Positions 51,573 to 59,298 of a stretch of 64,000 nt of DNA are shown here, one piece after another. Below the pieces are notes generated by a model that was not told where the DNA came from, did not search any database, and saw only the letters and a list, made by a program, of their open reading frames with translations. This DNA comes from Rhodococcus jostii RHA1 (lineage in GTDB: Bacteria > Actinomycetota > Actinomycetes > Mycobacteriales > Mycobacteriaceae), in the NCBI RefSeq assembly GCF_000014565.1, contig NC_008268.1:1483501-1547500 (forward strand), in the 5' to 3' direction. The translations under genes and the position numbers were made by a program. Numbering within the stretch: position 1 is the stretch's first letter; every line of letters begins with the position of its first letter.

Positions 51573-52766
51573 TCACGCCTTGGGGACGCGGACGATCAAG
51601 GCGTCTCCCTGACCGCCACCACCGCACAGTGCCGCAGCCCCCACACCCCCGCCGCGACGACGCAACTCCAACGCCAGATGCAACGCGATCCGCGCCCCCG
51701 ACATCCCCAGCGGATGCCCCATCGCGATCGCCCCGCCGTTGACGTTCACGATCTCCGGATCCAACCCCAGCTCCCGTGTCGACGCGATCCCCACCGCCGC
51801 GAACGCCTCGTTGATCTCCACCAAATCCAGATCCTTCGGGTCGATGCCCTCCTTGGCGCACGCCTTCGCGATGGCCCGCGCCGGCTGCGACTGCAACGTC
51901 GAATCCGGACCCGCCACCACCCCGTGCGCGCCGATCTCGGCGATCCACGACACCCCGAGTTCCTGCGCCTTCGCCTTGCTCATCACCACGACAGCGGCCG
52001 CACCGTCGGAGATCTGCGACGCCGACCCTGCGGTGACCGTGCCGTCCTTGCTGAACGCCGGCCGCAGCCTGGCCAGGGATTCCACCGTCGTATCGCCGCG
52101 CACACCCTCGTCGGAGCTGACCAACACCGGATCACCCTTGCGCTGCGGCACCGGCACCGGCACCACCTCGTCGTCGAACACCCCGTCCTTCCAGGCCCGG
52201 GCCGCCTTCTGATGCGACGCCGCCGCGAACGCGTCCTGCTCCTCGCGGCTGATCCGCTGACCGTCCTCCGCGTTCTTCGCCTCGGTCAGACTCCCCATCG
52301 CCTGATCGGTGAAGATGTCGTACAACCCGTCGAAGGCCATGTGGTCGCGCATCGTGACGTCGCCGTACTTGAAACCCTCCCGCGACTTCTCCAGCAGGTG
52401 CGGGGCGCGCGACATGGACTCCTGGCCCCCGGCGACCACGACGTCGAACTCGCCGGCCCGGATCAGCTGATCCGCCAGTGCGATCGCGTCGATCCCCGAC
52501 AGGCACACCTTGTTGATGGTCAGGGCCGGCACATCCATCCCGATCCCCGCGGCCACCGCGGCCTGCCGCGCCGGGATCTGACCCGCCCCCGCCGTCAGCA
52601 CCTGACCCATGATCACGTACTCGACCTGCTCGGGAGCGACACCCGCCTTCTCCAGCGCACCACGAATCGCCACCCCACCCAGATCCGAACCCGACACATC
52701 CTTCAACGAACCCAGCAACCGGCCCATCGGGGTCCGGGCTCCGGCGACGATCACAGAACTGGTCAC
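51573..52766 (-). CDS. fadA4: Acetyl-CoA acetyltransferase (thiolase)
   Basis: A 397-residue thiolase II. The acyl-accepting Cys lies in [13 protein letters not shown] (about 90), [14 protein letters not shown] follows, the His is in [20 protein letters not shown] and the second Cys in [12 protein letters not shown]. It condenses or cleaves acetoacetyl-CoA. GGAGGAAATC precedes the GTG. It matches Rv1323 in sequence and in place next to the methylmalonyl-CoA epimerase and thioredoxin-like genes. Confidence 0.93.
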   Translation of the reverse strand: MTSSVIVAGARTPMGRLLGSLKDVSGSDLGGVAIRGALEKAGVAPEQVEYVIMGQVLTAGAGQIPARQAAVAAGIGMDVPALTINKVCLSGIDAIALADQLIRAGEFDVVVAGGQESMSRAPHLLEKSREGFKYGDVTMRDHMAFDGLYDIFTDQAMGSLTEAKNAEDGQRISREEQDAFAAASHQKAARAWKDGVFDDEVVPVPVPQRKGDPVLVSSDEGVRGDTTVESLARLRPAFSKDGTVTAGSASQISDGAAAVVVMSKAKAQELGVSWIAEIGAHGVVAGPDSTLQSQPARAIAKACAKEGIDPKDLDLVEINEAFAAVGIASTRELGLDPEIVNVNGGAIAMGHPLGMSGARIALHLALELRRRGGGVGAAALCGGGGQGDALIVRVPKA

Positions 52767-52860
52767 GATTTCCTCCGCGTGAGACGAGTAGACAGGTGCG
52801 GGGCGACGGAAGTCACATCCCGACGAGAACTACCGAAACGGTAGCGCTAACGTCGGGACC

Positions 52861-53334
52861 ATGACACAGTCCTCCCCCACCCAGACCACGTCACCGCTGT
52901 CCTCGGACCTGGTGACCGCCATCGACCACGTCGGCATCGCCGTCCCCGACCTCGACGCCGCCATCGCGTGGTACTCCGAACACCTCGGCATGGTGTCGAC
53001 GCACGAAGAGGTGAACGAGGAGCAGGGCGTGCGCGAAGCGATGCTGAGCGTCGTCGGCTCCCCCGAGGGCAGCACCGCGCTGCAGCTTCTCGCACCGTTG
53101 AACGAGAACTCGACCATCGCCAAGTTCATCGATCGCAGCGGCCCCGGTCTCCAGCAGCTCGCGTACCGCGTCACGGACATCGACGCCATCTCCGCCCAGT
53201 TGCGCGAGCGCGGTGTGCGGCTGCTGTACGACGCACCCCGCCGCGGCACCGCCGATTCGCGCATCAACTTCGTCCACCCGAAGGATGCGGGCGGAGTTCT
53301 CGTCGAGCTCGTCGAGCCGTCGGCGACCCACTAG
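52861..53334 (+). CDS. mce: Methylmalonyl-CoA epimerase
   Basis: A 157-residue vicinal-oxygen-chelate protein that interconverts (R)- and (S)-methylmalonyl-CoA, linking odd-chain and branched fatty acid or cholesterol breakdown to succinyl-CoA. TAIDHVGIAVPDLDAAIAWY starts the first module, STALQLLAP and GLQQLAYRVTDID the middle and INFVHPKDAGGVLVELVEP the end. His (first strand), Gln and terminal Glu metal ligands are visible, but the usual HH before IA is QQ, as I recall in other actinobacteria. TAACGT (52848-52853) lies 7 nt before the ATG. A CTACCG-AAA-CGGTAG hairpin (52830-52844) lies in its promoter. Confidence 0.9.
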   Translation: MTQSSPTQTTSPLSSDLVTAIDHVGIAVPDLDAAIAWYSEHLGMVSTHEEVNEEQGVREAMLSVVGSPEGSTALQLLAPLNENSTIAKFIDRSGPGLQQLAYRVTDIDAISAQLRERGVRLLYDAPRRGTADSRINFVHPKDAGGVLVELVEPSATH

Positions 53335-53402
53335 AGCTGTGGCCGGCCGCCGGGTACCGGGCGCAGAGACAAGTTCTACTTTGCCCAGGTAGATTGGCGG
53401 CC

Positions 53403-54488
53403 ATGGTAAACGAGCAGGACCGTGGTTCGATCCCCCTTCCCTTTTCCACCGTGCGCAAGGGATTCGACCGGGACGAGGTACGCAACTACTTCGAGCGATT
53501 CGACGCCGAGCTCCGCGTCACTGCCGCCGACCGCGACGCCGCGGCGGCGCAGGCGCGGGATCTCGCCAAGCAGCTCGACGATGCGCGGGACGAGATCGAC
53601 GATCTGCGCAAGGATGTCGACCGCCTGTCCGTTCCGCCGACCACCGCGGAGGGAATGAGCGACCGAATCTCGCGCATGCTCCGGCTCGCGTCGGACGAGG
53701 CGTCCGAGGTGCGTGCGAAGGCCGAGGCCGACGCCGCCGAGATGATCTCCGTCGCCGAGCAGGAGGGCGCGCAGCTCCGCGGCCAGTACGAGTCGCTGGT
53801 CGCGGAACTCGAAGACCGCCGGAGCGCTCTCGAGATTCAGCACGAGCAGACGATGGCGAAGGCCCGCACGGAGGCGGCGAAGATCGTCGAGGCCGCTCAG
53901 TCCGAGCGCGACCGCCTGGCCGCCGAGGCCGAACTGCGTCGGTCGCAGGTGCAGGAAGACTTCGACCTCGCGATGTCCGAGCGCCGCCAGAAGACGATCA
54001 CGGCGGTCAACGAACTCGAGTCCACCAGCAAGGCCGAGGCGCAGCGTCGTCTCGCGGACGCCACGCACGAGGCGGAGCGCAGGCTGCAGGCGGCCACCGA
54101 CCAGTCGGAGCGCAAGATCGCCCACGCCAAGGAACTGGCGGAAGAACTTCGCGTACTCCGCGGCCGGATCCTGGCGCAGCTCTTGGGAATTCGGGGACAG
54201 CTCGATTCCGTTCCGGCAATGTTGGCGTCGGTCAACCGGGAGAGCGAACTCCTGGACGCGCAGCCCGACACCGCGGCATCGAACTCGGAGAAGCGCTCCA
54301 ACGAGAACACGAACAGCAAGTCGGCATCGGGCGGTGCCGCGGACCGGAAGTCCGCGCAGAACGAGTCCGGGACGAACTCCGCGGACGAGACCGACAACTC
54401 CGACGAGGATACCGCGGTGCTGTCCACGGTCGAGAAGAACCCGGCGAACCGGCCGGTGGCTCAGCGGACCGTGAAGACGGGAAGCTAG
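53403..54488 (+). CDS. DivIVA-like coiled-coil protein
   Basis: A 361-residue protein. The first 60 residues (PLPFSTVRKGFDRDEVRNYFERFDAEL) match the DivIVA/Wag31 lipid-binding domain (F..V..GYD..EV..F). Then comes a long coiled coil rich in Ala/Glu/Arg (about 50-290) and a low-complexity acidic Ser/Asn tail (SNSEKRSNENTNSKS and onward). It probably marks curved membrane or poles and helps organise growth; it is not Wag31 itself, which lies elsewhere next to ftsZ. TAGATT (53390-53395) stands 7 nt before the ATG, giving a leaderless message. Its stop overlaps the convergent zinc-ribbon gene by two bases. Confidence 0.85.
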   Translation: MVNEQDRGSIPLPFSTVRKGFDRDEVRNYFERFDAELRVTAADRDAAAAQARDLAKQLDDARDEIDDLRKDVDRLSVPPTTAEGMSDRISRMLRLASDEASEVRAKAEADAAEMISVAEQEGAQLRGQYESLVAELEDRRSALEIQHEQTMAKARTEAAKIVEAAQSERDRLAAEAELRRSQVQEDFDLAMSERRQKTITAVNELESTSKAEAQRRLADATHEAERRLQAATDQSERKIAHAKELAEELRVLRGRILAQLLGIRGQLDSVPAMLASVNRESELLDAQPDTAASNSEKRSNENTNSKSASGGAADRKSAQNESGTNSADETDNSDEDTAVLSTVEKNPANRPVAQRTVKTGS

Positions 54489-54811
54489 GACCACCTGCGT
54501 GTGAGGCCCCGGGTGCTGCGTCCCGACCAGCACCCGGTGTGCCAGTGCCGCCGGTCCTCGGCTCCGCCGTATTCGGCCGGCCAGGTGACCAGGTGGGCGA
54601 CGCCCGGCCGGATGTCGTGATCGCAGCCGGGGCACCGGTACGACTTTGTGGCCCGGGCCCCGGGGATCGTGCGGACGATGAAGCTCTCGTCGGCGTAGCC
54701 CGCGGGCCCGGCTTCCTGACGCATCATTGCGCTACCGAACAGCGAGCCCTCGGAGGTGTCCGGGGGCGCACTGCGGCGTGTGTTCTTCCGCTGCGGTTTA
54801 CGACGGGGCAC
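54485..54811 (-). CDS. Small zinc-ribbon protein, function unknown
   Basis: A 108-residue basic protein. MPRRKPQRKNTRRS opens it, followed by YRCPGCDHDIRPGVAHLVTWP and HWHTGCW, a probable zinc site made of two CxxC cysteines, a His and a late Cys. Homologues in actinobacteria are often labelled ATP/GTP-binding without any visible P-loop; none is present here. TAGGCT (complement of 54818-54823) lies 6 nt before the GTG. It is 16 bp behind nucS on the same strand, so it may be a partner in repair. Confidence 0.75.
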   Translation of the reverse strand: MPRRKPQRKNTRRSAPPDTSEGSLFGSAMMRQEAGPAGYADESFIVRTIPGARATKSYRCPGCDHDIRPGVAHLVTWPAEYGGAEDRRHWHTGCWSGRSTRGLTRRWS

Positions 54812-54827
54812 GGGTTCAGCCTAGGCC

Positions 54828-55502
54828 TCAGAAGAGCCGGAACTCGGTGCTCTCGGTGCCGCGCAGCGCTTCGTAGTCGAGCACCAGGCACCGGATTCCG
54901 CGATCGGTGGCAAGGGTTTTGGCCTGCGGCTTGATCTGCTGGGCGGCGAAGACACCGCTCACCGGCGCCAGCAGCGGATCCCGGTTGAGCAGTTCGAGGT
55001 ACCGGGTGAGTTGCTCGACACCGTCGATGTCTCCGCGGCGCTTGATCTCCACGGCGACGGAAGCCCCGTCGGCGTTCCGGCACAGCAGGTCGACGGGACC
55101 GATGGCCGTCATGTATTCGCGCCGGACGAGCGTGTAACCGCTGCCGAGCGTTTCGACGTGTTCGGCGAGCAGTTCCTGCAGGTGTGCCTCGACACCGTCC
55201 TTGACGAGCCCCGGATCGACACCGAGTTCGTGACTGGAGTCGTGCTCGATCTCCTCGATGGTGATCCGCAGTTCCTCACCGGCCTTGTTGGTCACCACCC
55301 ACAGCGCTTCGGCGTCTTCCACGGTGTCTTCGACGAGCCAGCAGGGCGGGCTCATCCAGTTCAGCGGCTTGTAGGCGCGGTCGTCGGCGTGGATGCTCAC
55401 GGAACCGTCTGCCTTGATCAACAACAGGCGACGAGCGGTGGGCAGATGTGCCGTCAAACGGCCTACGTAGTCGACTCGGCATCTGGCAATCACTAGGCGC
55501 AC
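54828..55502 (-). CDS. nucS: Mismatch-specific endonuclease NucS/EndoMS
   Basis: A 224-residue nuclease that cuts both strands at mismatches and provides non-MutS mismatch repair in actinobacteria. The N-terminal dimerisation domain has [32 protein letters not shown]. The C-terminal RecB-like nuclease has [48 protein letters not shown] (Asp, Glu and Lys of the active site) and [20 protein letters not shown]. It aligns with Rv1321. The beta-clamp-binding tail ends EFRLF. TAGGGT (complement of 55509-55514) lies 6 nt before the GTG, so the message is leaderless. Confidence 0.95.
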   Translation of the reverse strand: MRLVIARCRVDYVGRLTAHLPTARRLLLIKADGSVSIHADDRAYKPLNWMSPPCWLVEDTVEDAEALWVVTNKAGEELRITIEEIEHDSSHELGVDPGLVKDGVEAHLQELLAEHVETLGSGYTLVRREYMTAIGPVDLLCRNADGASVAVEIKRRGDIDGVEQLTRYLELLNRDPLLAPVSGVFAAQQIKPQAKTLATDRGIRCLVLDYEALRGTESTEFRLF

Positions 55503-55508
55503 CCGCCC

Positions 55509-55531
55509 ACCCTAAGGGATCGCGCCGACTA
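55509..55531 (-). promoter_or_regulatory. nucS promoter with a damage-promoter-like upstream element
   Basis: On the minus strand: TAGTCGGCG (55531-55523), eight bases, TAGGGT (55514-55509), six bases, GTG. Seven of nine bases fit the TTGTCRGTG element of PafBC-dependent promoters at the exact N8 spacing. The divergent cyclase -10 (TAGTCT, 55530-55535) overlaps the same element. Confidence 0.4.
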
Positions 55532-55544
55532 GTCTCGAATGACT

Positions 55545-57140
55545 ATGCGCAGCCCCCGCCGATCCGTCGCCCCGCTGGGGTCGTGGTTGCTCGGATCACC
55601 GGACGAGAGTCCCCGCAGGCGCCGGATCCGGGTCCAGCTGCTGCTGACCGCCCCGCTGGTGTTCACCAACCTGGTCGGCGCGGTGATCACCTGCCTGCTC
55701 GTCAGTGTCGTCGTCCCCGGCCCGAATGTGTGGTCGAGCGAGTTCGTGATCGCCAACTTCGTTGCGGTGCCCGTCTTCGTGCTGTGCGCGGTCCTGGTCG
55801 GCGTGACGTGGGGCACCAAGCGGCTGGTGTCGGATCTCCGGTGGGCGACGGAGGACGACGTACCCACCGACCACGACCGGTCGGCGGCGTTTCGCGCACC
55901 GTGGCGTCTGACGCGTGTCCAGGCGGCGTTGTGGGGCATCGGGCTGGTGTTCTTCACGACGCTGTACGGCATCATCGATCCCCAGACCATTCCGAAGGTC
56001 GCGTTCACGATCGCGTTGGCCGGGATCACGGTCTCCGCGTTCTGCTACCTGCTGACAGAGTTCGCGCTGCGCCCCATCGCCGCCCGGGCACTGGGCTCGG
56101 ACGGGCCACGACCCCGTCGGACCCTCGGCATCACCGGCCGCACCGCGCTGGCGTGGATCCTCGGGACCGGTGTTCCCGTGCTCGGTCTGATGCTCATCGC
56201 GATCTTCAGTTTCATCCGGCCGGCGAGTCCGACCAGCCTCGCGGTGTCGATCCTCGCGCTGGGTGGTGTGATCCTGCTCTTCGGCCTGCTGCTGGTCGTG
56301 ATCAGTGTCCGCGCCACCGAGGCACCCATCCGCTCGGTGTCGCTGGGCATGGCGAAGGTGGCGGAGGGCGATCTGGATGCCGAGGTCGTCGTGTATGACG
56401 GCACCGAACTCGGCGCGCTGCAGACCGGGTTCAACCGGATGGCCGAGGGACTCCGCGAACGTGAGCGGATCCGCGACCTGTTCGGTCGCCACGTCGGGCA
56501 GGAGGTCGCGTCCCAGGCTCTCCTCCGCAACCCCGAACTCGGCGGGGAGGAACGTGACGTGGCGGTCCTGTTCGTCGACATCATCGGGTCCACCACGATC
56601 GCGGCCACCCGGTCGCCCGCGGAAGTCGTGGACCTGCTCAACCGGTTCTTCAACGTGGTCGTGGACGAGGTCGATCGGCGAGACGGGTTCGTCAACAAGT
56701 TCGAAGGTGACGCCGCGCTGGCCATCTTCGGGGCACCCGTGGCGCTCGACGACCATGCAGGCGCTGCGCTCTCCGCCGCTCGGGCCCTCCGCGAACGGCT
56801 CACCGCCGAGGTACCGGAGTGCGATGCGGGAATCGGGGTGGCGGCGGGTCGCGCCGTGGCCGGAAACATCGGCGCCCACGAACGTTTCGAGTACACGGTG
56901 ATCGGCGATCCGGTCAACGAGGCGGCGCGGTTGTCCGAGCTCGCCAAGAACGTGTCCGGACACGTCGTCGCGTCCGAGCGGGCGATCGACGCGGCATCCG
57001 ACGACGAGCGCAGGCGGTGGCAACTCACCGACACCGTCACCCTGCGTGGCCGTGTCGAGCCGACCACGTTGGCCGTTCCCGCCGAACTACTCCCCGCCGG
57101 TTCCGCCGTCGACGATGAGGGCGCCGACTCCGTCGAGTAG
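55545..57140 (+). CDS. Membrane class III adenylate/guanylate cyclase with HAMP domain
   Basis: A 531-residue signalling enzyme of the Rv1318c-Rv1320c type. Six membrane segments (about 28-255) form the sensor part, then a HAMP linker (SVRATEAPIRSVSLGMAKVAEGDLDAEV) and the catalytic domain (about 345-515). FVDIIGST and FEGDAALAIFG carry the two metal-binding Asp, NKFEG the purine-selecting Lys, and NEAARLSELAK the transition-state Asn/Arg. All look intact, so it should make cAMP. The start follows the -10 TAGTCT; an ATG two codons earlier is possible. Its last 54 bp overlap the convergent TetR gene. Confidence 0.9.
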   Translation: MRSPRRSVAPLGSWLLGSPDESPRRRRIRVQLLLTAPLVFTNLVGAVITCLLVSVVVPGPNVWSSEFVIANFVAVPVFVLCAVLVGVTWGTKRLVSDLRWATEDDVPTDHDRSAAFRAPWRLTRVQAALWGIGLVFFTTLYGIIDPQTIPKVAFTIALAGITVSAFCYLLTEFALRPIAARALGSDGPRPRRTLGITGRTALAWILGTGVPVLGLMLIAIFSFIRPASPTSLAVSILALGGVILLFGLLLVVISVRATEAPIRSVSLGMAKVAEGDLDAEVVVYDGTELGALQTGFNRMAEGLRERERIRDLFGRHVGQEVASQALLRNPELGGEERDVAVLFVDIIGSTTIAATRSPAEVVDLLNRFFNVVVDEVDRRDGFVNKFEGDAALAIFGAPVALDDHAGAALSAARALRERLTAEVPECDAGIGVAAGRAVAGNIGAHERFEYTVIGDPVNEAARLSELAKNVSGHVVASERAIDAASDDERRRWQLTDTVTLRGRVEPTTLAVPAELLPAGSAVDDEGADSVE

Positions 57141-57869
57141 CCGGGTGAGCCCGAATTCGAAGGCGTGGGCAGGCACGTACGCGGCGTCGTGGTGTTCCCC
57201 CGCCGAGGCCCCGACCCGGGCGGCCAGCGGGAACCGGTCGGGGTCGAAGACCTTCTCGAAGTGCGGAGCGACGCGCTGCCACCATTCACTGTCCGCCTCC
57301 CCCTGGGCGGCGAGCGCAGCCGCATCCACCGCGGCGCGCGCCGCGCCCGCGACGAAACTGTCGAGAAGCGTGACGACGGAGTCCATGTCGAGGTCCGACA
57401 GTCCCAGCCCCTCGACCGCACGTAGTTCCCGCTCGTACTTGGCCATCCCGCCGGGCCCCAGAACCGGCCGGCTCAGCGCGACGACGCCGAGCATCCACGG
57501 GTGGGCGCACAGCAGGTGGAAGTAGTCGTGAGCGGCGGCCGCGAGACGCTCGCGCCACCCCTCATCGGCGTCGTCGGCCGGCTCGAGTGTGGACAGCGCG
57601 CGATCGAGCATCACCTCAACCAGTTCCGTCTTTCCGGGAACGTGCGTGTACAACGACATCGCCCCGGCGCCGAGCTCGGATGCGAGGCGGCGCATCGAGA
57701 CTGCGTCCAGCCCTTCCGCATCCGCGACGGACACGGCGGTCTCGACGATCCGGTCGAGGGTCAGGCCCGGCTTCCCGTTGCGGGGGCGCGAGATCGGCGT
57801 GCTGCCGCCGCCCCACAGCAGCTCCATGGTGCGGGCGGGATCGCCCTCCGGTGTCGCGCTTCTACCCAT
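57087..57869 (-). CDS. TetR-family regulator with TetR_C_1-type ligand domain
   Basis: A 260-residue regulator. The helix-turn-helix reads LTLDRIVETAVSVADAEGLDAVSMRRLASELGAGAMSLYTHVPGKTELVEVMLD (about 36-90), the arrangement of the tetracycline-repressor subgroup. The C-terminal domain is helical with HPWMLGVVALSRPVLGPGGMAKYE. GGGAAG lies nine bases before the ATG. An elaborate inverted repeat lies upstream and is probably its operator, controlling itself and the divergent SWIM gene. It overlaps the 3' end of the cyclase gene. Confidence 0.85.
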   Translation of the reverse strand: MGRSATPEGDPARTMELLWGGGSTPISRPRNGKPGLTLDRIVETAVSVADAEGLDAVSMRRLASELGAGAMSLYTHVPGKTELVEVMLDRALSTLEPADDADEGWRERLAAAAHDYFHLLCAHPWMLGVVALSRPVLGPGGMAKYERELRAVEGLGLSDLDMDSVVTLLDSFVAGAARAAVDAAALAAQGEADSEWWQRVAPHFEKVFDPDRFPLAARVGASAGEHHDAAYVPAHAFEFGLTRLLDGVGALIVDGGTGGE

Positions 57870-57910
57870 GTCGAGATCTTCCCACGACGTCCGGGAACAA
57901 TTCCGTCCGC

Positions 57911-57946
57911 CGCCTCGTTGACGTACGGCGTACCGTAAACGAGGCG
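57911..57946. promoter_or_regulatory. Nested inverted-repeat operator of the TetR regulator
   Basis: An outer repeat CGCCTCGTT (57911-57919) / AACGAGGCG (57938-57946) is perfect over 9 bp. It encloses a second palindrome, GTACGGCGTAC (57923-57933), with nearly the same centre. TTGACG (57918-57923) and TACCGT (57931-57936) overlap it, so a bound TetR dimer pair would block the promoter. Confidence 0.7.
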
Positions 57947-58048
57947 AAAGGCGCAGTAAGGACAGCAGAGCCCATCCTCGCCACCGACAGCGAACTCACC
58001 CGGCTGGTGGCTCTGAGCCCCGACTACGACTTCGGAGGTGACCTGTGA
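57947..58048 (+). pseudogene. Possible 3' remnant of a helicase-type gene
   Basis: In frame before the SWIM gene lies ILATDSELTRLVALSPDYDFGGDL and a stop whose TGA overlaps the SWIM GTG, a typical coupled junction. No usable start codon exists between the operator and this segment. SWIM proteins of this class usually follow a SNF2-family helicase ending in a similar acidic ELRELVAL-type tail, so this may be what is left after a deletion. Chance is a real alternative. Confidence 0.25.
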
Positions 58049-58818
58049 CCGACGCCGTCACGCTTCCCCGTTTCCCGGCGCAGAAGGGCCGACGCACCCG
58101 CGGCAGGACCTGGTGGGCGCAGCGATGGGCCGACGACGTCGAGCACGCTGTGCTCGACTCGGACACGCTGAAACGCGGACGCGCCTACGCCCGTGGCGGA
58201 CTGGTCGGTCCGCTCACGTTCGCGGCCGGGCTCGTCTCCGCGGACGTGCACACGGAGGAGGAGAGCCTGCACGTGCGGATCCGGGTGGACCAGCTGGACG
58301 AGCGCCAGTGGGGCGAGGTGTTCGCCACCCTCGCGTCGCGGAGCGGTCACGTCGCCCAGTTGTCGAGTGGGATGCTCCCTCGCGAACTCGACGACGACCT
58401 CGCTGCCGTCGACGTGTCCCTCGTACCGTCGATGTTCGATGCCGACGCGACGTGCACCTGCGAGGAGTGGGACGTGCCGTGCCGCCACGCTGCCGCGGTG
58501 CTGTATCAGGCCGCGTGGGTGCTCGACGACGACCCGCTGCTCTTCTTCCTCCTGCGCGGACGGGAGGGACAGGAGGTTCTCCAACCCAGGCACGGCGCGC
58601 ACGAGGAGACGTCCCATTCCTCGTTCGACGCTTCGCACTCCCCGGTGTCGGCGTCGGACACCTACTCCGCGGTTCCCGGACCGCTTCCGGCGCCGCCGCG
58701 TTCCGGCGGAACCCCGGTGCGCCCACGCTGGCTCGACGACGCTCCCCCGGAGATTCAGGCGGACGCCGTCTGGTCTGCGATCGTCACTGCGATTTCGCGA
58801 TACGGAGACCGTGTCTGA
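58045..58818 (+). CDS. SWIM zinc-finger protein
   Basis: A 257-residue protein. PAQKGRRTRGRTWWAQRWADDVEHAV and LKRGRAYARGGLVGPLTFAAGLVSADV are the usual N-terminal blocks. The SWIM motif is complete at Cys137-x-Cys139-x6-Cys146-x-His148 (CTCEEWDVPCRH). The C-terminal 80 residues are Ser/Pro-rich and variable. It is normally the partner of a SNF2 helicase, possibly in DNA or chromatin remodelling, but no intact helicase is adjacent here. GGAGGTGACCT just before the GTG is a near-ideal ribosome site. The last 35 bp overlap the convergent UBP-finger gene. Confidence 0.88.
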   Translation: MTDAVTLPRFPAQKGRRTRGRTWWAQRWADDVEHAVLDSDTLKRGRAYARGGLVGPLTFAAGLVSADVHTEEESLHVRIRVDQLDERQWGEVFATLASRSGHVAQLSSGMLPRELDDDLAAVDVSLVPSMFDADATCTCEEWDVPCRHAAAVLYQAAWVLDDDPLLFFLLRGREGQEVLQPRHGAHEETSHSSFDASHSPVSASDTYSAVPGPLPAPPRSGGTPVRPRWLDDAPPEIQADAVWSAIVTAISRYGDRV

Positions 58819-59158
58819 GGTCGTCCGACGGTCCGGCCACCAGGCTCGGTGCGACCACCCGGGCACCGGTCGCCGGATACGGCGTGCAGATCTGGGCGTC
58901 GTGCACGAAGCACCAGCGCCAGTTGTCCCCCGCGTGAAGCGACTGGACTATCGGATGACCGCTGCGTTCGGCGTGGTGTCGCGCGTGCCGCATCGGTGAT
59001 CCGTCGCTGCATCCGACATAGCCGCACGTCAGGCACAACATCAGGTGCTCCCAGCGGGTGCCGAGTGCGAGACAGCCCTCGCACCCGTCCGACGTGTGCG
59101 CGACGACATCGCGAATCATGTTCAGATCGGGATCGTGCCAATTATTGGATTGGGTCAT
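58784..59158 (-). CDS. UBP-type zinc-finger protein
   Basis: A 124-residue protein consisting mainly of a Znf-UBP domain: Cys26-x2-Cys29, Cys42-x2-Cys45, Cys50, His58, His62 and His68 (CEGCLALG, HLMLCLTCGYVGC, MRHARHHAERSGHP), followed by WRWCFVHDAQIC. In eukaryotes this fold binds the free C-terminus of ubiquitin. Stand-alone bacterial copies are common in actinobacteria, but their ligand is unknown. GAGGGG lies eight bases before the ATG. It is divergent from the PucR gene. Confidence 0.88.
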   Translation of the reverse strand: MTQSNNWHDPDLNMIRDVVAHTSDGCEGCLALGTRWEHLMLCLTCGYVGCSDGSPMRHARHHAERSGHPIVQSLHAGDNWRWCFVHDAQICTPYPATGARVVAPSLVAGPSDDLRHGLRIAKSQ

Positions 59159-59298
59159 ATTGCCACCCCTCAGTAACCAAGATTGGCGGCTGATCCGTCT
59201 CGCCACATGGTCACAGCGGAACGAAAGAATCCCCCGAAATCTGGCCTCAGCGGACAGCGTCCCGGTTTCGACGGCGCAAAACGGGGTAGTTCCAAGCC

